64,000 nucleotides of DNA. It comes from Aradus depressus (taxonomy: Eukaryota; Arthropoda; Insecta; Hemiptera; Aradidae). Made by a program: the position numbers and the translations under genes. Shown here in pieces: positions 22,191 through 34,126 of this stretch (the stretch's first letter is position 1; each line of letters opens with the position of its first letter). Location of the stretch: positions 32,300,045 through 32,364,044 of the forward strand of contig OY759221.1 of the NCBI GenBank assembly GCA_963662175.1, given 5' to 3'. The notes under the pieces are model-generated. The model saw nothing but the letters and a program-made list of their open reading frames with translations. It had not been told where the DNA came from and did no database searches.

Positions 22191-23800
22191 CATGATATTG
22201 TTATGTTTCTATATTCATTATTTAGTGTTACTCTTTTTTTTTTTTTTTTTTTTTTAGAAATATTTATTTTTTTCCTCCTTTTTTTTTAAAACTTCTTTTT
22301 GTTATTTTTTTTATAACTTTTTTTAATTAGCTTATATTTCAAGTTTATACAATACTGACAATGGCCAGGGCCGTCTGTCAGGAGAGAGGGTCATAAGAAG
22401 CAAAAATAAATAATGAAAGTTCATTCTAAATAAAGAAACTTCCTGTACAATTGTACCAATAAAGACATGTATAAATAAAAGAAAAAAAGTAAAAGAAAAA
22501 ATAATAATAATAAGACAGAAAATAGAAATAGCAAAATGAAACAATAAACTATAGGTTATGAAAAACAAAGAACAAGAGGGAATGTAACTGTAGAGGGTTT
22601 TTAAAATATGAAGACTACAGGGGAAAAGGGGGGAAGGTCACTTTTTACAAAAAAATGAGTTAGAGTTGGCAACAACTTCCACAGTAAGTCTACTTTCATT
22701 TAACAAGTGCAAATAAGCGGAGAAGATGATGGGTACTAAGATAAAGCAGTTCACCTTCGAAAAATTACCGCGCAAGAAGGGGGAAGCTCTGTGCTACCAG
22801 ACAAAAAGGGGGATTAGCGGTCGCAGAGCGTCCTTGATATCTCACACATCTTCGCCACATCAAAGAGAAGAGAAGTAAAAAGAAACCCACAAGAAAAATA
22901 AAGTAATAACAGCACTGTTAAATAAATTTTTCGTTCACAGCCTCGGTCCCATTTTATTCTGGAGTTCCCCCTTCTTCTCCAGTATTTTTTGGAAATTTTG
23001 TGTTTTTTATTATATAAACTGATTATTTAGAGTGATTTATTGCACATAATTTCCCACATTTATGTATATCACAAATGATGAGTAACTGAACTTGAGGGAT
23101 TAAAGTATAAATACATAGGGGAAGGAGAAAAGACTATAACAATGGGTCAAACTTTAAAATTCGAATTACCAAAAATCATAATTTACCACATTCCCCCTTT
23201 TTCCCCTGTAGTCTTCATATATTATTTAATAATTAAATTTCACGAAGTTTTATTACTTTTCATTAACATTCGGCATAAATAAGCCTTCATGAGGTTTCTT
23301 CAGAAACGTTGAGACTGTAACGAGCTCCCAGCAAAATATCTCTAACATTTGTTGGTAAATTAACAAGCCATTAGGGAAATAAGCGTTTTTAGAATATGTT
23401 TGTAAAACAAACGAAATATATGTAAAATAGGAAATACCAATAATCTCATTATACTTCATCAGAGTGTATTAGGTAGAGAGAAATTTGCATACATTAATAA
23501 ATAAACAGCGAGTTCATTATTATTAATTGTCGTTGTCCCTATTCCCCTTGTTAGATCTCTCTCAAAAAACATTTTTATTGTGGATTTCATAATTGCATTG
23601 AAACATAACATGTATGTAGTCGGCAATATTTCATATACCAACAAAAAATATAAACATAAAATGTAGACCAATTTTTTTTTTTTTTTTTTAACTCTTTATT
23701 TTGAATATTTACAATCGGTATAATCATAAGTAAATTTGATGAATGATACATAGAATATACAATAATAATAAAAAAATAGAAAATAAATACATCGAAAGCA
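22191..23800. other. Unassigned AT-rich DNA with a GC-richer patch
   Basis: The T-rich tract 22230-22330 contains homopolymer T runs. 22660-22870 is less AT-rich ('ttaccgcgcaagaaggggga') but shows no family I recognise. Minus-strand open frames at 22332-22568, 23253-23459, 23459-23671 and 23587-23820 are low-complexity translations of A-rich DNA. Confidence 0.4.
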
Positions 23801-23802
23801 TA

Positions 23803-24168
23803 TGGGTAATTCCACACCAACTCAGCATGACGTTACACCCACCGATTTTTTTATGAAAAACTAATGTCATTTTTGGATTCCTCATCCAAAAAAAAGCTTA
23901 AATACAAATTTTCAGCCTTTTTCGATCGATATTTTTTTCTACAGAAAGAAAACATTCTGTTGTCTTTTTTCGAGTTTTTCAAAATACGATTTTTTATTTT
24001 TTTGATTTTAACTATCAATATCGACTGAAAAAATATGTTTTACAGATGATTTCAATCGGAAATTTAAAAAAAAACATATTTTTGGATGAGGAATCCAAAA
24101 ATAACATTAGTTTTTCATAAAAAAATAGGTGGGTGTAACGTCATGCTGAGTTGGTGTGGAATTACCTA
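23803..24168. mobile_element. MITE with ~90-bp terminal inverted repeats
   Basis: The left end 'ggtaattccacaccaactca' (from 23805) and the right end (to 24166) are inverted copies extending about 90 bp inward through 'cagcatgacgttacaccca' and 'tggattcctcatccaaaaa', with few mismatches. The interior is A/T-rich and has no ORF. The flanks are TA-rich, so the target duplication cannot be fixed. The right end abuts a ~31-nt A tract and then SINE-B. Confidence 0.85.
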
Positions 24169-24170
24169 TA

Positions 24171-24204
<34 letters not shown>

Positions 24205-24205
<1 letters not shown>

Positions 24206-24575
24206 GAGGGCGCCGGTAGCTCAGTGGTATGCGTGCTTGACTTCTGAGCTCAAGGTCGTGGGTTCGTAACCCGACCGAGGCCCTTAGTTTATTTTATCTG
24301 GGAGGTAAAATAAACTTAAGCACGCCGTCCTTCGGATGGGACGTTAAGCGATGGTCCCGAGCCTGTACGATGTCAGGTACTCGTTAAAGACCTCTACCCT
24401 AGATGAATAAAAATTTAAGGTAGGCAAAATTTAGGACTCCCACAGTAGAGTCGGGCTCATGTCCACCAGAGTGACGAAAGAGCGCTCTGGTAGTAGGCGA
24501 TATGACCTCGTTGTTAAAGCCCGGGCATGAGTCATAAAACCTAACCTAACCTAACCTAAAAAAAAAAAAAATAAT
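24205..24575 (+). repeat. SINE family B, complete reference copy
   Basis: The tRNA-like head 'gggcgccggtagctcagtgg' contains the A box, and 'gtgggttcgtaaccc' is the B box. The body has 'ccttcggatgggacgttaag', 'tacgatgtcaggtactcgtt', 'aaatttaggactcccacagt' and the tail 'cccgggcatgagtcataaaa'. The end is four copies of CCTAA followed by an A run. The length of about 370 bp is typical of tRNA-derived SINEs. A related tail in other copies is a short TAAC repeat. Confidence 0.92.
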
Positions 24576-24649
24576 AATAATAATAATAAACATAAAACAT
24601 AATAATAAAGATAAAATAAAATCAATATGAAAGTCCTTCAACTCGAGAC

Positions 24650-25310
24650 TCCTCGAAACGCCCCCGGTTCTCTGTCATCCCCATCCCTCCAGCTTAATGG
24701 GGGCAGGGGAGGCCGCGGGGGCTAGAGTGATCCCCCCTTCCTTCTCGCACCGCCAATCACTGTCCAGTAGTGGAGTCAGGCCAAGAAGGAAAGGAGAGTC
24801 GAAGGTAAGAGGATTTACATGAGGGGACAATCTGGTCATCACCGGCACTCCCTAAATATTTTTGCTACAGTAGCAGGTCTCTCGGCCAGCGCCGCCTTAG
24901 TCTTCGGGGGAGATTATCTGAATGGGAATGGGTCGAGCAACTGGGTTGACATGGGAAGATAGGTTAGAGTGGAATTTGGAGAAGCGGGACTTGATGAGGT
25001 CAATAACATAGAGGATTTTAAGGTCATTATGGAGGGTAAGGTTGGACACATAGAAGGGTGCATCGACAATTGTTCTTAGGACTTTGGATTGGAAGGACTG
25101 GATACGCTTGATGTTAGATGGCTTAGCACAACCCCATAATTCTAGTCCGTATAGGTTTTATTATTGTCTTGTAAATGGTCAGTTTGTTTTCAGTGGATAG
25201 TTTGGATTGTCTGCTGAGCAGCCAGTACAGCAGACCAAACCGTCTGTTCTGCTCCTGTCGTTTTAGTCGTGTGTGGGGGTTCCATGTCAGTCGTCGGCCA
25301 AGACCAATAT
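24650..25310 (-). pseudogene. Jockey-like non-LTR retrotransposon, C-terminal RT region and 3' UTR
   Basis: Minus-strand translation across 25310-24890, with frameshifts, gives 'RQEQNRRFGLLYWLLSRQSK', 'ELWGCAKPSNIKRIQSFQSK' and 'VLRTIVDAPFYVSNLTLHND'. These match the region after the RT catalytic core in Jockey-clade elements (pattern 'YGIQLWG.A..SNI..IQ.FQSK.LR.I..AP.Y..N..L..DL'). The catalytic YADD and the endonuclease are absent, so this is a 5'-truncated 3' end. 24650-24890 would be the terminal coding part and 3' UTR, and is GC-rich. At least one stop and one frameshift make it non-functional. Confidence 0.75.
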
Positions 25311-25449
25311 TAATAATAAAAAAAACATTTAATAATTGCTAAGCGATACAATTTAAACATTATTTCGGGAATATTTCTTATGGAAATTTATTTTTCATTA
25401 TTTGGTCATATTGATCCCATCTCAAATCTGGCGACTTATTAGCGAAAGT

Positions 25450-25890
25450 ATATGGACAAAAAGTCTTCGGTGAATCGGCGGCAATGTACTTCCCCAGAAC
25501 GAATTAATCAATTAACTTTTCGCTCCCCCTCCAAAACCAGTCGACTGTTTTCGCTAATATTCAACTGTTGACTTACATAGGGGCTCCCAAATCCTCATGT
25601 TAAATTTTGTGTCAATAAATTCATTACGTCGGCAGTTTTTAGGGTTTTCGAGTTGAGCCACCCTTCTCTTGTGCCGATTCAACTGAAAATTAATGTCATC
25701 CTTATCTGGTTCTGGATTCACATTCAAAGTATCGTATCGATACATTCATTCCATCGACAGTTATCGTATTCGCAGACAGACATTTAGAATCTAGAGGTCG
25801 GAAAACATGAAATTCTGTTGAAAATTCTGCATCAAATTTTTGAACGATTACACAACTTTCCCTATACTTCGAATATCTGGGGAAGTAACA
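25450..25890 (-). repeat. Family C repeat, near-complete antisense copy
   Basis: Runs from 'aaaaagtcttcggtgaatcg' and 'gtacttccccagaacgaatt' through 'ggcagtttttagggttttcg' to 'atctagaggtcggaaaacat' and 'gatctggggaagtaac'-like end words. Internal 'tcgatacattcattccatcg' is preserved. Confidence 0.7.
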
Positions 25891-26369
25891 AACTTTCTCT
25901 CTTTATATATTATTATAGATTTGATATTTATGTATAACATTTTTAGTGAAGTCCTTCTGTATTTATAAACTAGTTTTAATTTTCCGTTGAAAAGATGACT
26001 GGATGGGGCATCTTAACAGAAAATAAACTGTCGAGATTTTCCAGAAAAGTTTCAAACAAGGTTGTCATCACGTGGTTTATCAGGAGTAGCAAAGTTTATC
26101 GTCAACTACACAAACTTCCAAAAATGTCTAAGAAATATTATTTTATATATTTATTGGTAGTTTCAAATCAGCCATCAATTTTTATATCCCGATTTAAGTT
26201 TTATTAAGACTTAGTTTGTCGCTAAGAGACTTGATGTTTTTCCAGGAATTGAGCTTATATCTGTAGCTTATTGCTTATTAGTAAACACTTGCAACCTCCA
26301 TAACAGTTAATTCTGAACTTTTATTTTGGTTCGATAATCGGGCTTTGTCGATCCATGGGATAATAAAAA

Positions 26370-26420
26370 GTACCGGTGTTTAACCACGAGGTCATATCGC
26401 TTACTACCAGAGAGTTCTGC
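26370..26420 (-). repeat. SINE family B, tail fragment
   Basis: 'taaccacgaggtcatatcgc' followed by 'ttactaccagagag' is the antisense SINE-B tail. It is only about 50 bp. Confidence 0.6.
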
Positions 26421-26529
26421 CTTTAGATCATTACAAAATAAAAGATAAACATTACAAGATAAGTAGGCTACCTCCTCCCAGAAGACGGAGGCTGAGTGTG
26501 GGAGGGGGAGCAGTCAGCTAGGACTGTAC

Positions 26530-26745
26530 AATCACTGTTGAAAATTAAACATATTATAGAGAGAAGAAATACAAAAAAAGAAAAATACAAAAATATATAA
26601 AAAAATAAAAAATACTATCTTTATAAAAATAAAAAAATAAAAAAAATTAAAAAATAAATAAATGAGAAAAGAAAAAGTGACTAAAATAAGAAATATTCTC
26701 GTAATATAGAAGAAAAGTAAAATACAAATTGATGAATAATGAAGT
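26530..26745. repeat. A-rich low-complexity tract
   Basis: Dominated by A runs with interspersed T. The minus-strand open frames here encode only F/I/L-rich low-complexity peptides and are not genes. Confidence 0.8.
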
Positions 26746-26984
26746 GCTGATGGAATGAACCTGACAACCCGGAGACCTGGCATTGAATTTTAACCGAGTG
26801 AGAGACAAGTTGACATGAAGTTGGCAGAGTACAACAGCATACATGGGGCGGACCGTGGCAGGGCAGGGCAGGGCAGGAAGAGAAGAGAGCAGAACAGAGC
26901 GTCGTGCTAGTCAGAGTAGAGATGTCTTCAATGAGTACCTGACATCGTACATCCTCGGAACCACCACTCGGCTTGACACAAAAA

Positions 26985-27180
26985 CTGTAGTAACTGTCAA
27001 TATATTGAATATATTGACACAAAATGTTATATGTGTATTCAGAATCCCATAAGAACACTTATTATTTTCAGCCAAATGGACCGAAGGAAAGAGGAATTGG
27101 AGGGAGATTTAACACCAAAACTTCAATAATTGCCATTGTGTCGATACGAATTTCCATATGTAATATGTGTTTGTAAGATG
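26985..27180 (+). repeat. Family C fragment
   Basis: 'cacaaaatgttatatgtgta', 'ttcagccaaatggaccgaag', 'cttcaataattgccattgtg' and 'tcgatacgaatttcc' are diverged family C sense landmarks. Confidence 0.5.
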
Positions 27181-27419
27181 CTGTGGGACGAGATTTCTCA
27201 TACAACAGTTATCATCAGTGGTACATTTACCCCACCCACACAGCGTAGTGGTTAAAGGACAACTGGTCAGTCTCTGTAGACGAGAAGTCTCCGAGTAAAG
27301 CACCTGTTGATGTTTCACCAAATCGGTAAATGTTTTCAGTGGGAGAGTGAAAAATTCGCGCTGGGAAGATCCCTGCCCCCCTCAAATCAGCCCTGGGCTT
27401 GCTCTATGCATTTTTTAGG

Positions 27420-27700
27420 CTCGATCAGCTATGTTAGAGAAATCGAGACTCTAGGGTTGTTCCAGGTATGACTTGTTGGGGAATGGCCCGAACAAGAGAC
27501 TACGGATCGGTTTGCGCTCTTCGCCCGAACGAGTTACCAATCGTTCCTATCAGAATTTCTACCGGGGCAGTTATATATGGTAGAAGGTCATGTACCTGAG
27601 CGGAGGGTGGACTTGACCTAGAGTGAACGATACGTCAGTAGAATCTAGGGCTGCCAGATCGATCTGTCCTTCATACTCCATACCGTACCGTTATTCATTA
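27420..27700. other. Unassigned GC-richer block
   Basis: Higher GC than its surroundings. I translated it on both strands and recognised no family. Confidence 0.35.
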
Positions 27701-27944
27701 AAATCTACTCCCACCCACCCACCCCCCATTCACACTGACTAGGCCAACATATTATCATTATAATATTACACGAATTATTTTTTATTGTTTTTACTCTCTT
27801 AAACCCTTCGAATAAGTACCTAAGTAATGTAATTGCGCAAAATCTCGAGATCGAGTTATGCATTGAATTTTGCGTCTGTTTGTCTTTAAAACTTTGTAAG
27901 CGCTTTAACAAAGCGATTGTGGGAATATACAATAAATTTGGGAT

Positions 27945-28110
27945 GAAGATGTTACAAGTACTAACGGATCCAATTAGTTTTGGCTGAAATCAGACGAAAA
28001 TTGAGACCACTTCACTTTTGAGCTCAAGTACAATTTATATAAATATTTATGACTTAATCGAAAATCTATTCAAATAAAAGTCGTAGAGAATACTGAAAGA
28101 CACATGGTAT
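27945..28110 (+). repeat. Family D repeat fragment
   Basis: 'ttggctgaaatcagacgaaa', 'ccacttcacttttgagctca', 'atttatgacttaatcgaaaa' and 'aataaaagtcgtagagaat' match the central part of the complete family D element at 53172-54265. Confidence 0.7.
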
Positions 28111-28149
28111 ATTATACACATTTATATATCATAATGTATATTATATATT

Positions 28150-28331
28150 TTTTTTTTGCATATTAGACATATAACTAAGTTATCTAGTTATTTGCGACAT
28201 CCATGGCCCCGGGAGGGAGTTCTGTCTACGAAATAAAACTCACTCCCGGACGGGATTCGAACCCGCAAACCATGGTGAGACCATGCGATCGAAGCCCTAC
28301 GCTCTAGCCCGCACGGCCACCAAGGCCCCCA
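28150..28331 (-). repeat. SINE family A, full-length
   Basis: On the minus strand: head 'ggccttggtggccgtgcggg', B box 'gggttcgaatcccg', body with 'gggccatggatgtcg', A-rich tail (T run on the plus strand at 28150-28158). Confidence 0.88.
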
Positions 28332-28375
28332 TAAGGTTTGCAAAACGAAACCGTACTAAAATTACTTCTTGAAAC

Positions 28376-28600
28376 CAATTTTTAACCCCCGACGCAAAGG
28401 GAGGGGTGTTATAAATTTGAAGCCTTTGTGTGTGTGTGTCTGTCTATGGGGTCGTAGCTCCAAGACGGCTGAACCGATTTCAAAACGTTTTTTTTGTTTC
28501 AAGAGCTGGAATTTGCGAGATGGTTCTTAGCCATATTTGGTGGAAATCGGATATGCAAAAGATCTTCAGGTTTCTTCAGAGCGTGTGTAGTGATCTCGGC
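28376..28600 (+). repeat. Dispersed insect-type repeat ('cccccgacgcaaa...ggggtgttat')
   Basis: 'cccccgacgcaaagggaggg', a TG-rich stretch, 'gtcgtagctccaagacggct' and 'gaaccgatttcaaaacgttt'. This arrangement is familiar from dispersed non-autonomous repeats in insect genomes. The class is uncertain. The overlapping 61-codon open frame is a by-product. Confidence 0.5.
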
Positions 28601-29645
28601 CTCTATTACAGCTAGAGACTTGGAGTTTGAGCTCAAATGTTTATAAGTCCAAGCCCCACTCCCGTAAGCCCTTCAAGCCCCCCCCCCCCCCTATTTTTAA
28701 AAATTTGTTTTTTGTGTCAGGTTTTTTTTTTAAATTTTAATTTATATTTTAGTTGAAGTATTTTGTCGATAGTTTTTATTAGCTATAATTCTATAATTTA
28801 CTTTATTATTATTTGTTAATTTTAAAATAAGGTTCTTTTTTATTGTTTTTTGAAATTTTGACTGCGTCATTTTGAGCTCTTGATGAACTTTCGGAGTCGA
28901 TTTCGGAGGCGACATAACTATCCGAAAGACAAATATAAACTGAGACATTATAAAGAAGGATGCTTTATAAAACTATACTTATTATTTTTTTCTTCTTCTT
29001 CCTACATTTTTTTGTCCTCCATGGGAGGCTTAAGTAATCTCATGACCCAAGTTGCGGTTAGGAGGTGGTCCGCAAAGAGGGATGAAAATACATGGATTTA
29101 CTCTGCTTTCGGCCGAGACCAAGACAAAATCGTACGTTAAGAGGGTTGTCCTCTATGGAGAGGTGTCCGTTAAGCCAAGTTCCACTGTTCCATATTATAG
29201 GATTAATGCCAACTGTAGGGATTGTGGGTAGTGAGGCCTCGGGTAATACGGTTTTTGGATAAAATGAATGAAAACCAATGTCAAATGTAAAATATCTGCT
29301 ATTGCAACATGTTGCTCGTGTTGGGTTTTGCAACATAATGACATTGTTATCAACGTTCATAATCAACACGAATCCTTGATGGTCTTCATGTTATCATACG
29401 TCTACAGCGGAGGATCTAGACAAGCAAACAGGGGAGCTACATAATAAAAACATTAGGTACTTTTACATTGGACGGAGTGAAATGAAAAAAAATGGAAAAC
29501 ATCAACTGTGCTGATGAAGATATCAAAATTTCAAAACAAACATTTATTCTTTGGCCTTATTCCAAGTATCAGGAAAGAAGATTGTATAACCTGTTAACCC
29601 CAAAATTATTATTATTGTTGTGCATTGTTTCGATTATTTACATTT
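28601..29645. other. Unassigned AT-rich DNA with a C tract
   Basis: A C tract of about 13 at 28679-28691. Overlapping open frames at 28880-29140 (+) and 29058-29369 (-) show no domain and overlap each other. Confidence 0.4.
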
Positions 29646-29646
29646 A

Positions 29647-29900
29647 ATCTATATAATAAAAATGACTGCCTATTTTTGCTAAGCGCAAAACTCGAGAACG
29701 GCTGGACCAATTCGGCTAATTTTTTTTTTCAAATATTCGTTGAAGTCCGAGGAAGGTTCTTATGAAGAGAGTTCCTAGCGGTCAACTGGAGGGTGGGGGG
29801 GGGGGGGGGGGAGGGTTAAGCACAAAAATTGCTCTAGCGCATTAACGGATGGACGGATTATCATGAAATTTCACATTTCACGAAGGACGACGTGCTCTAG
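29647..29900 (+). mobile_element. Helitron-like 5' end fragment
   Basis: 'TCTATATAATAAAAATGACT' followed by 'gcgcaaaactcgagaacggc' and 'tggaccaattcggctaattt' is the arrangement seen at 5' ends of non-autonomous insect Helitrons (5'-TC). A G tract of about 14 follows near 29797-29810. It merges at about 29892 into the first 'gaaggacgacgtgctc' unit of the satellite, so its 3' end is lost or replaced. Confidence 0.5.
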
Positions 29901-32244
29901 CTTTAATGAACCTAAGTGAAATTTTAGCTACCCAGGTTTAGTTACATAACATACGACTCATTATCGAGTACCTGCCTTACGAAAAGGCCCTCGATAATAG
30001 CCTAAAGTCCAATCCGAAGGACGACGTGCTCAAATTTATTTTTATCTTCCCGATTAAAACATCTGACATAAGTGACTTGGCTAGATTTCTAAATGGCGAT
30101 CCTGATCTCGGTAGACTCCATTCTTCAAATTTCTAGCTTTTAAACGGTTTTTAGATTTAATATTTGTTAAAACTGATGAACAACCGGGATATCTGAATCC
30201 TACACAAAAATCGAAGTAAAAATGTTTTTCGAAAGAAGTCGGGCTAAATCCCATTCTTCTAATTTCTCGCTTTTTAGCGGTTTATAGGCTTAATATTAGT
30301 TAAAACTGATAGACAGATTCAGATTTATCGGGCAAGTCCCATCCGAAGGACGACGTGCTCAAGGTTTTTTTAACCAAAGTGAAATTTCAGCTACCCAGGT
30401 TTAGAAACATAACATACGACTCATTATCCAGTACCTGACATACAAAAAGGCCCTCGATCATAGCTTGAAGTCCAATTCCGAAGGACGACGTGCTCAAGTT
30501 ATTTTAAACGTAAATGAAATTTCAACTACCCAGGTTTAAATACATAACATACGACTCATTACCGAGCGAACACCTGACATACGAAAAGGCCCTCGATAAT
30601 AGCCTAAAGTCCAATCCGATGGACGACGTGCTCAAATTTATTTTTATCTTCCCGATTAAAACATCTGACCTAAGTGACTTGGCTAGATTTCTAAATGGCG
30701 ATCCTGAGCTCGGTAGACTCCATTCTTCAAACTTCTAGTTTTTAAACGGTTTTTAGATTTAATATTTGTTAAAACTGATGAACAACCGGGATATCTGAAT
30801 CCTACACAAAAATCGAAGTAAAAATGTTTTTCGAAAGAAGTCGGGCTAAATCCCATTCTTCAAATTTCTCGCTTTGAAACGGTTTATAGATTTAATATTT
30901 GTTAAAACTGATGAACAACCGGGATATCTGAATCCTACACAAAAATTGAAATAAAAATGTTTTTCGAAAAAAGTCGGGCTAAATACCATTCTTCAAATTT
31001 CCTGCTTTTTAACGGTTTATAGATTTAATATTTGTTAAAACTGATAGACAGATTCAGATATATCGGGAAAGTCCCATCCGAAGTACGACGTGCTCAATGT
31101 TTAATGAACCTAAGTGAAGTTTTAGCTACCCAGGTTTAGTTACATAACATACGACTCAGTATCGAGCACCTGACATACAAAAAGGCCCTCGATCATAGCC
31201 TAAAGTCCAATCCGAAGGACGACGTGCTCAAATTTATTTTTATCTTCTCGATTAAAACATCTGACCTAAGTGCCTTGGCTAGATTTCTAAATGGCGATCC
31301 TGAGCTCGGTAGACTCCATTCTTCAAATTTCTCGCTTTTAAACGGTTTTTAGAATTAATATTTGTTAAAACTGATGAACAACCGGGATATCTGAATCCTA
31401 CACAAAAATCCAAATAATAATAATATTTTTCGAAAAAAGTCGGGCTAAATACCATTCTTCAAATTTCCTGCTTTTTAACAGTTTATAGATTTAATATTTG
31501 TTAAAACTGATAGACAGATTCAGATATATCGGGAAAGTCCCATCCGAATGACGACGTGCTCAATGTTTAATGAACCTAAGTGAAGTTTTAGCTACCCAGG
31601 TTTAGTTACATAACATACGACTCATTATCAAGCGAGCACCTGACTACAAAAAGGCCCTCGATCATAGCCTAAAGTCCAATCCGAAGGACGACGTGCTCAA
31701 ATTTATTTTTATCTTCTCGATTAAAACATCTGACCTAAGTGACTTGGCTAGATTTCTAAATGGCGATCCTGAGCCCGGTAAACTCCATTCTTCAAATTTC
31801 TCGCTTTTAAACGGTTTTTAGATTTAATATTTGTTATAACTGATGAACAACCGGGATATCTGAATCCTACACAAAAATCCAAATAATAATAATGTCTTTC
31901 GAAAGAAGTCGGGCTAAATCCCATTCTTCAAATTTCTCGCTTTTTAACGGTTTATAGGCTCAATATTAGTTAAAACTGATAGACAGATACAGATGTATCG
32001 GGAAAGTCCCATCCGAAGGACGACGTGCTCAAGGTTTTTTGAACCTAAGTGAAATTTTAGCTACCCAGGATTGGTTACATAACATACGACTCATTATCGA
32101 GTACCTGACATACGAAAAGGCCCTTGATCATAGCTTAAAGCCCAATCCGAAGGACGACGTGCTCAAATTTATTTTTATCTTCGCGATTAAAACATCTGAA
32201 CTAAGTGCCTTGGCTAGATTTCTAAATGGCGATCCTGAGCTCGG

Positions 32245-32430
32245 TAAACTCCATATATAAGATTAAATAAGTTACCGTTTGGTTCCAACTAAAATTATCA
32301 AGGAAGAAATGTGGAATATGAGTGGGCTTTGAGGTACCGTTTTGACATAATTTCTGAAAAACAAATTAATTCAGCTATGTTGGTAGATAGGCAGCATCCA
32401 GAAACGAAGATGGTCAACCAACGAAAGATT
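32245..32430 (+). repeat. Satellite module 3 (first of seven copies)
   Basis: The ~190-bp block 'taagttaccgtttggttcca' to 'caaccaacgaaagattcag' recurs at about 33153, 35851, 37212, 38573, 41062 and 42898. Its 66-codon frame ('MEYEWALRYRFD...') is kept in most copies but reads on into SINE-derived module sequence. I recognise no protein family. Its origin is not SINE-B and is unknown. Confidence 0.8.
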
Positions 32431-34126
32431 CAGATGTATCGGGAAAGTCCCATCCGAAGGACGACGTGCTCAAATTTATTTTTATCTTCCCGAATAAAAC
32501 ATCTGACCTAAGTGACTTGGCTAGATTTCTAAATGGCGATCCTGAGCTCGATAGACTCCATTCTTCAAATTTCTCGCTTTTAAACGGTTTATAGATTTAA
32601 TATTTGTTAAAACTGATGAACAACCGGGATATCTGAATCCTACACAAAAATCGAAGTAAGAATGTTTTTCGAAAGAAGTCGGGCTAAATCTTATTCTTGA
32701 AATTTCTCGCTTTTTAACGGTTTATAGGCTTAATATTAGTTAAAACTGATAGACAGATTCAGATTTATCGGGCAAGTCCCATCCGAAGGACGACGTGCTC
32801 AAGGTTTTTTTAACCAAAGTGAAATTTCAGCTACCCAGGTTTAGAAACATAACATACGACTCATTATCCAGTACCTGACATACAAAAGGCCCTCGATCAT
32901 AGCTTGAAGTCCAATTCCGAAGGACGACGTGCTCAAGTTATTTTTAACGTAAATGAAATTTCAACTACCCAGGTTTAAATACATAACATACGACTCATAA
33001 TCGAGCGAGCACCTGACATACGAAAAGGCCCTCGCTCATAGCTTAAAGTCCAATCCGAAGGACGACGTGCTCAAATTTATTTTTATCTTCGCGATTAAAA
33101 CATCTGAACTAAGTGCCTTGGCTAGATTTCTAAATGGCGATCCTGAGCTCGGTAAACTCCATATATAAGATTAAATAAGTTACCGTTTGGTTCCAACTAA
33201 AATTATCAAGGAAGAAATGTGGAATATGAGTGGGCTTTGAGGTACCGTTTTGACATAATTTCTGAAAAACAAATTAATTCAGCTATGTTGGTAGATAGGC
33301 AGCATCCAGAAACGAAGATGGTCAACCAACGAAAGATTCAGATGTATCGGGAAAGTCCCATCCGAAGGACGACGTGCTCAAATTTATTTTTATCTTCCCG
33401 AATAAAACATCTGACCTAAGTGACTTGGCTAGATTTCTAAATGGCGATCCTGAGCTCGATAGACTCCATTCTTCAAATTTCTCGCTTTTAAACGGTTTAT
33501 AGATTTAATATTTGTTAAAACTGATGAACAACCGGGATATCTGAATCCTACACAAAAATCGAAGTAAGAATGTTTTTCGAAAGAAGTCGGGCTAAATCTT
33601 ATTCTTGAAATTTCTCGCTTTTTAACGGTTTATAGGCTTAATATTAGTTAAAACTGATAGACAGATTCAGATTTATCGGGCAAGTCCCATCCGAAGGACG
33701 ACGTGCTCAAGGTTTTTTTAACCAAAGTGAAATTTCAGCTACCCAGGTTTAGAAACATAACATACGACTCATTATCCAGTACCTGACATACAAAAGGCCC
33801 TCGATCATAGCTTGAAGTCCAATTCCGAAGGACGACGTGCTCAAGTTATTTTTAACGTAAATGAAATTTCAACTACCCAGGTTTAAATACATAACATACG
33901 ACTCATAATCGAGCGAGCACCTGACATACGAAAAGGCCCTCGCTCATAGCTTAAAGTCCAATCCGAAGGACGACGTGCTCAAATTTAAATTATCTTCCCG
34001 ATTAAAACATCTGACATAAGTGACTTGGCTAGATTTCTAAATGGCGATCCTGAGCTCGATAGACTCCATTCTTCAAATTTCTCGCTTTTAAACGGTTTAT
34101 AGATTTAATATTTGTTAAAACTGATG
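32311..34126 (+). repeat. 908-bp higher-order repeat, two near-identical copies
   Basis: 32311 onward repeats from 33219 at an exact 908-bp offset, including the private variant 'aaatcttattcttgaaattt'. A 600-bp offset repeat continues from 33661 to 34261. The identity implies very recent unequal exchange. Confidence 0.9.

Noticed and set aside
24205..24290. Functional tRNA gene
   Set aside because: It has A and B boxes and a tRNA-like start, but the sequence continues into a 370-bp SINE body that is repeated around the window. The B box of this copy is also imperfect.
24538..24560. Interstitial telomere (TTAGG)n block
   Set aside because: Only four units, placed exactly at the SINE-B tail. 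Other SINE-B copies have TAAC tails, so it is a tail microsatellite.
26532..26783. Membrane protein from the F/I/L-rich minus-strand frame
   Set aside because: It is a translation of an A-rich low-complexity tract, and hydrophobicity follows from TTT/ATT codons.
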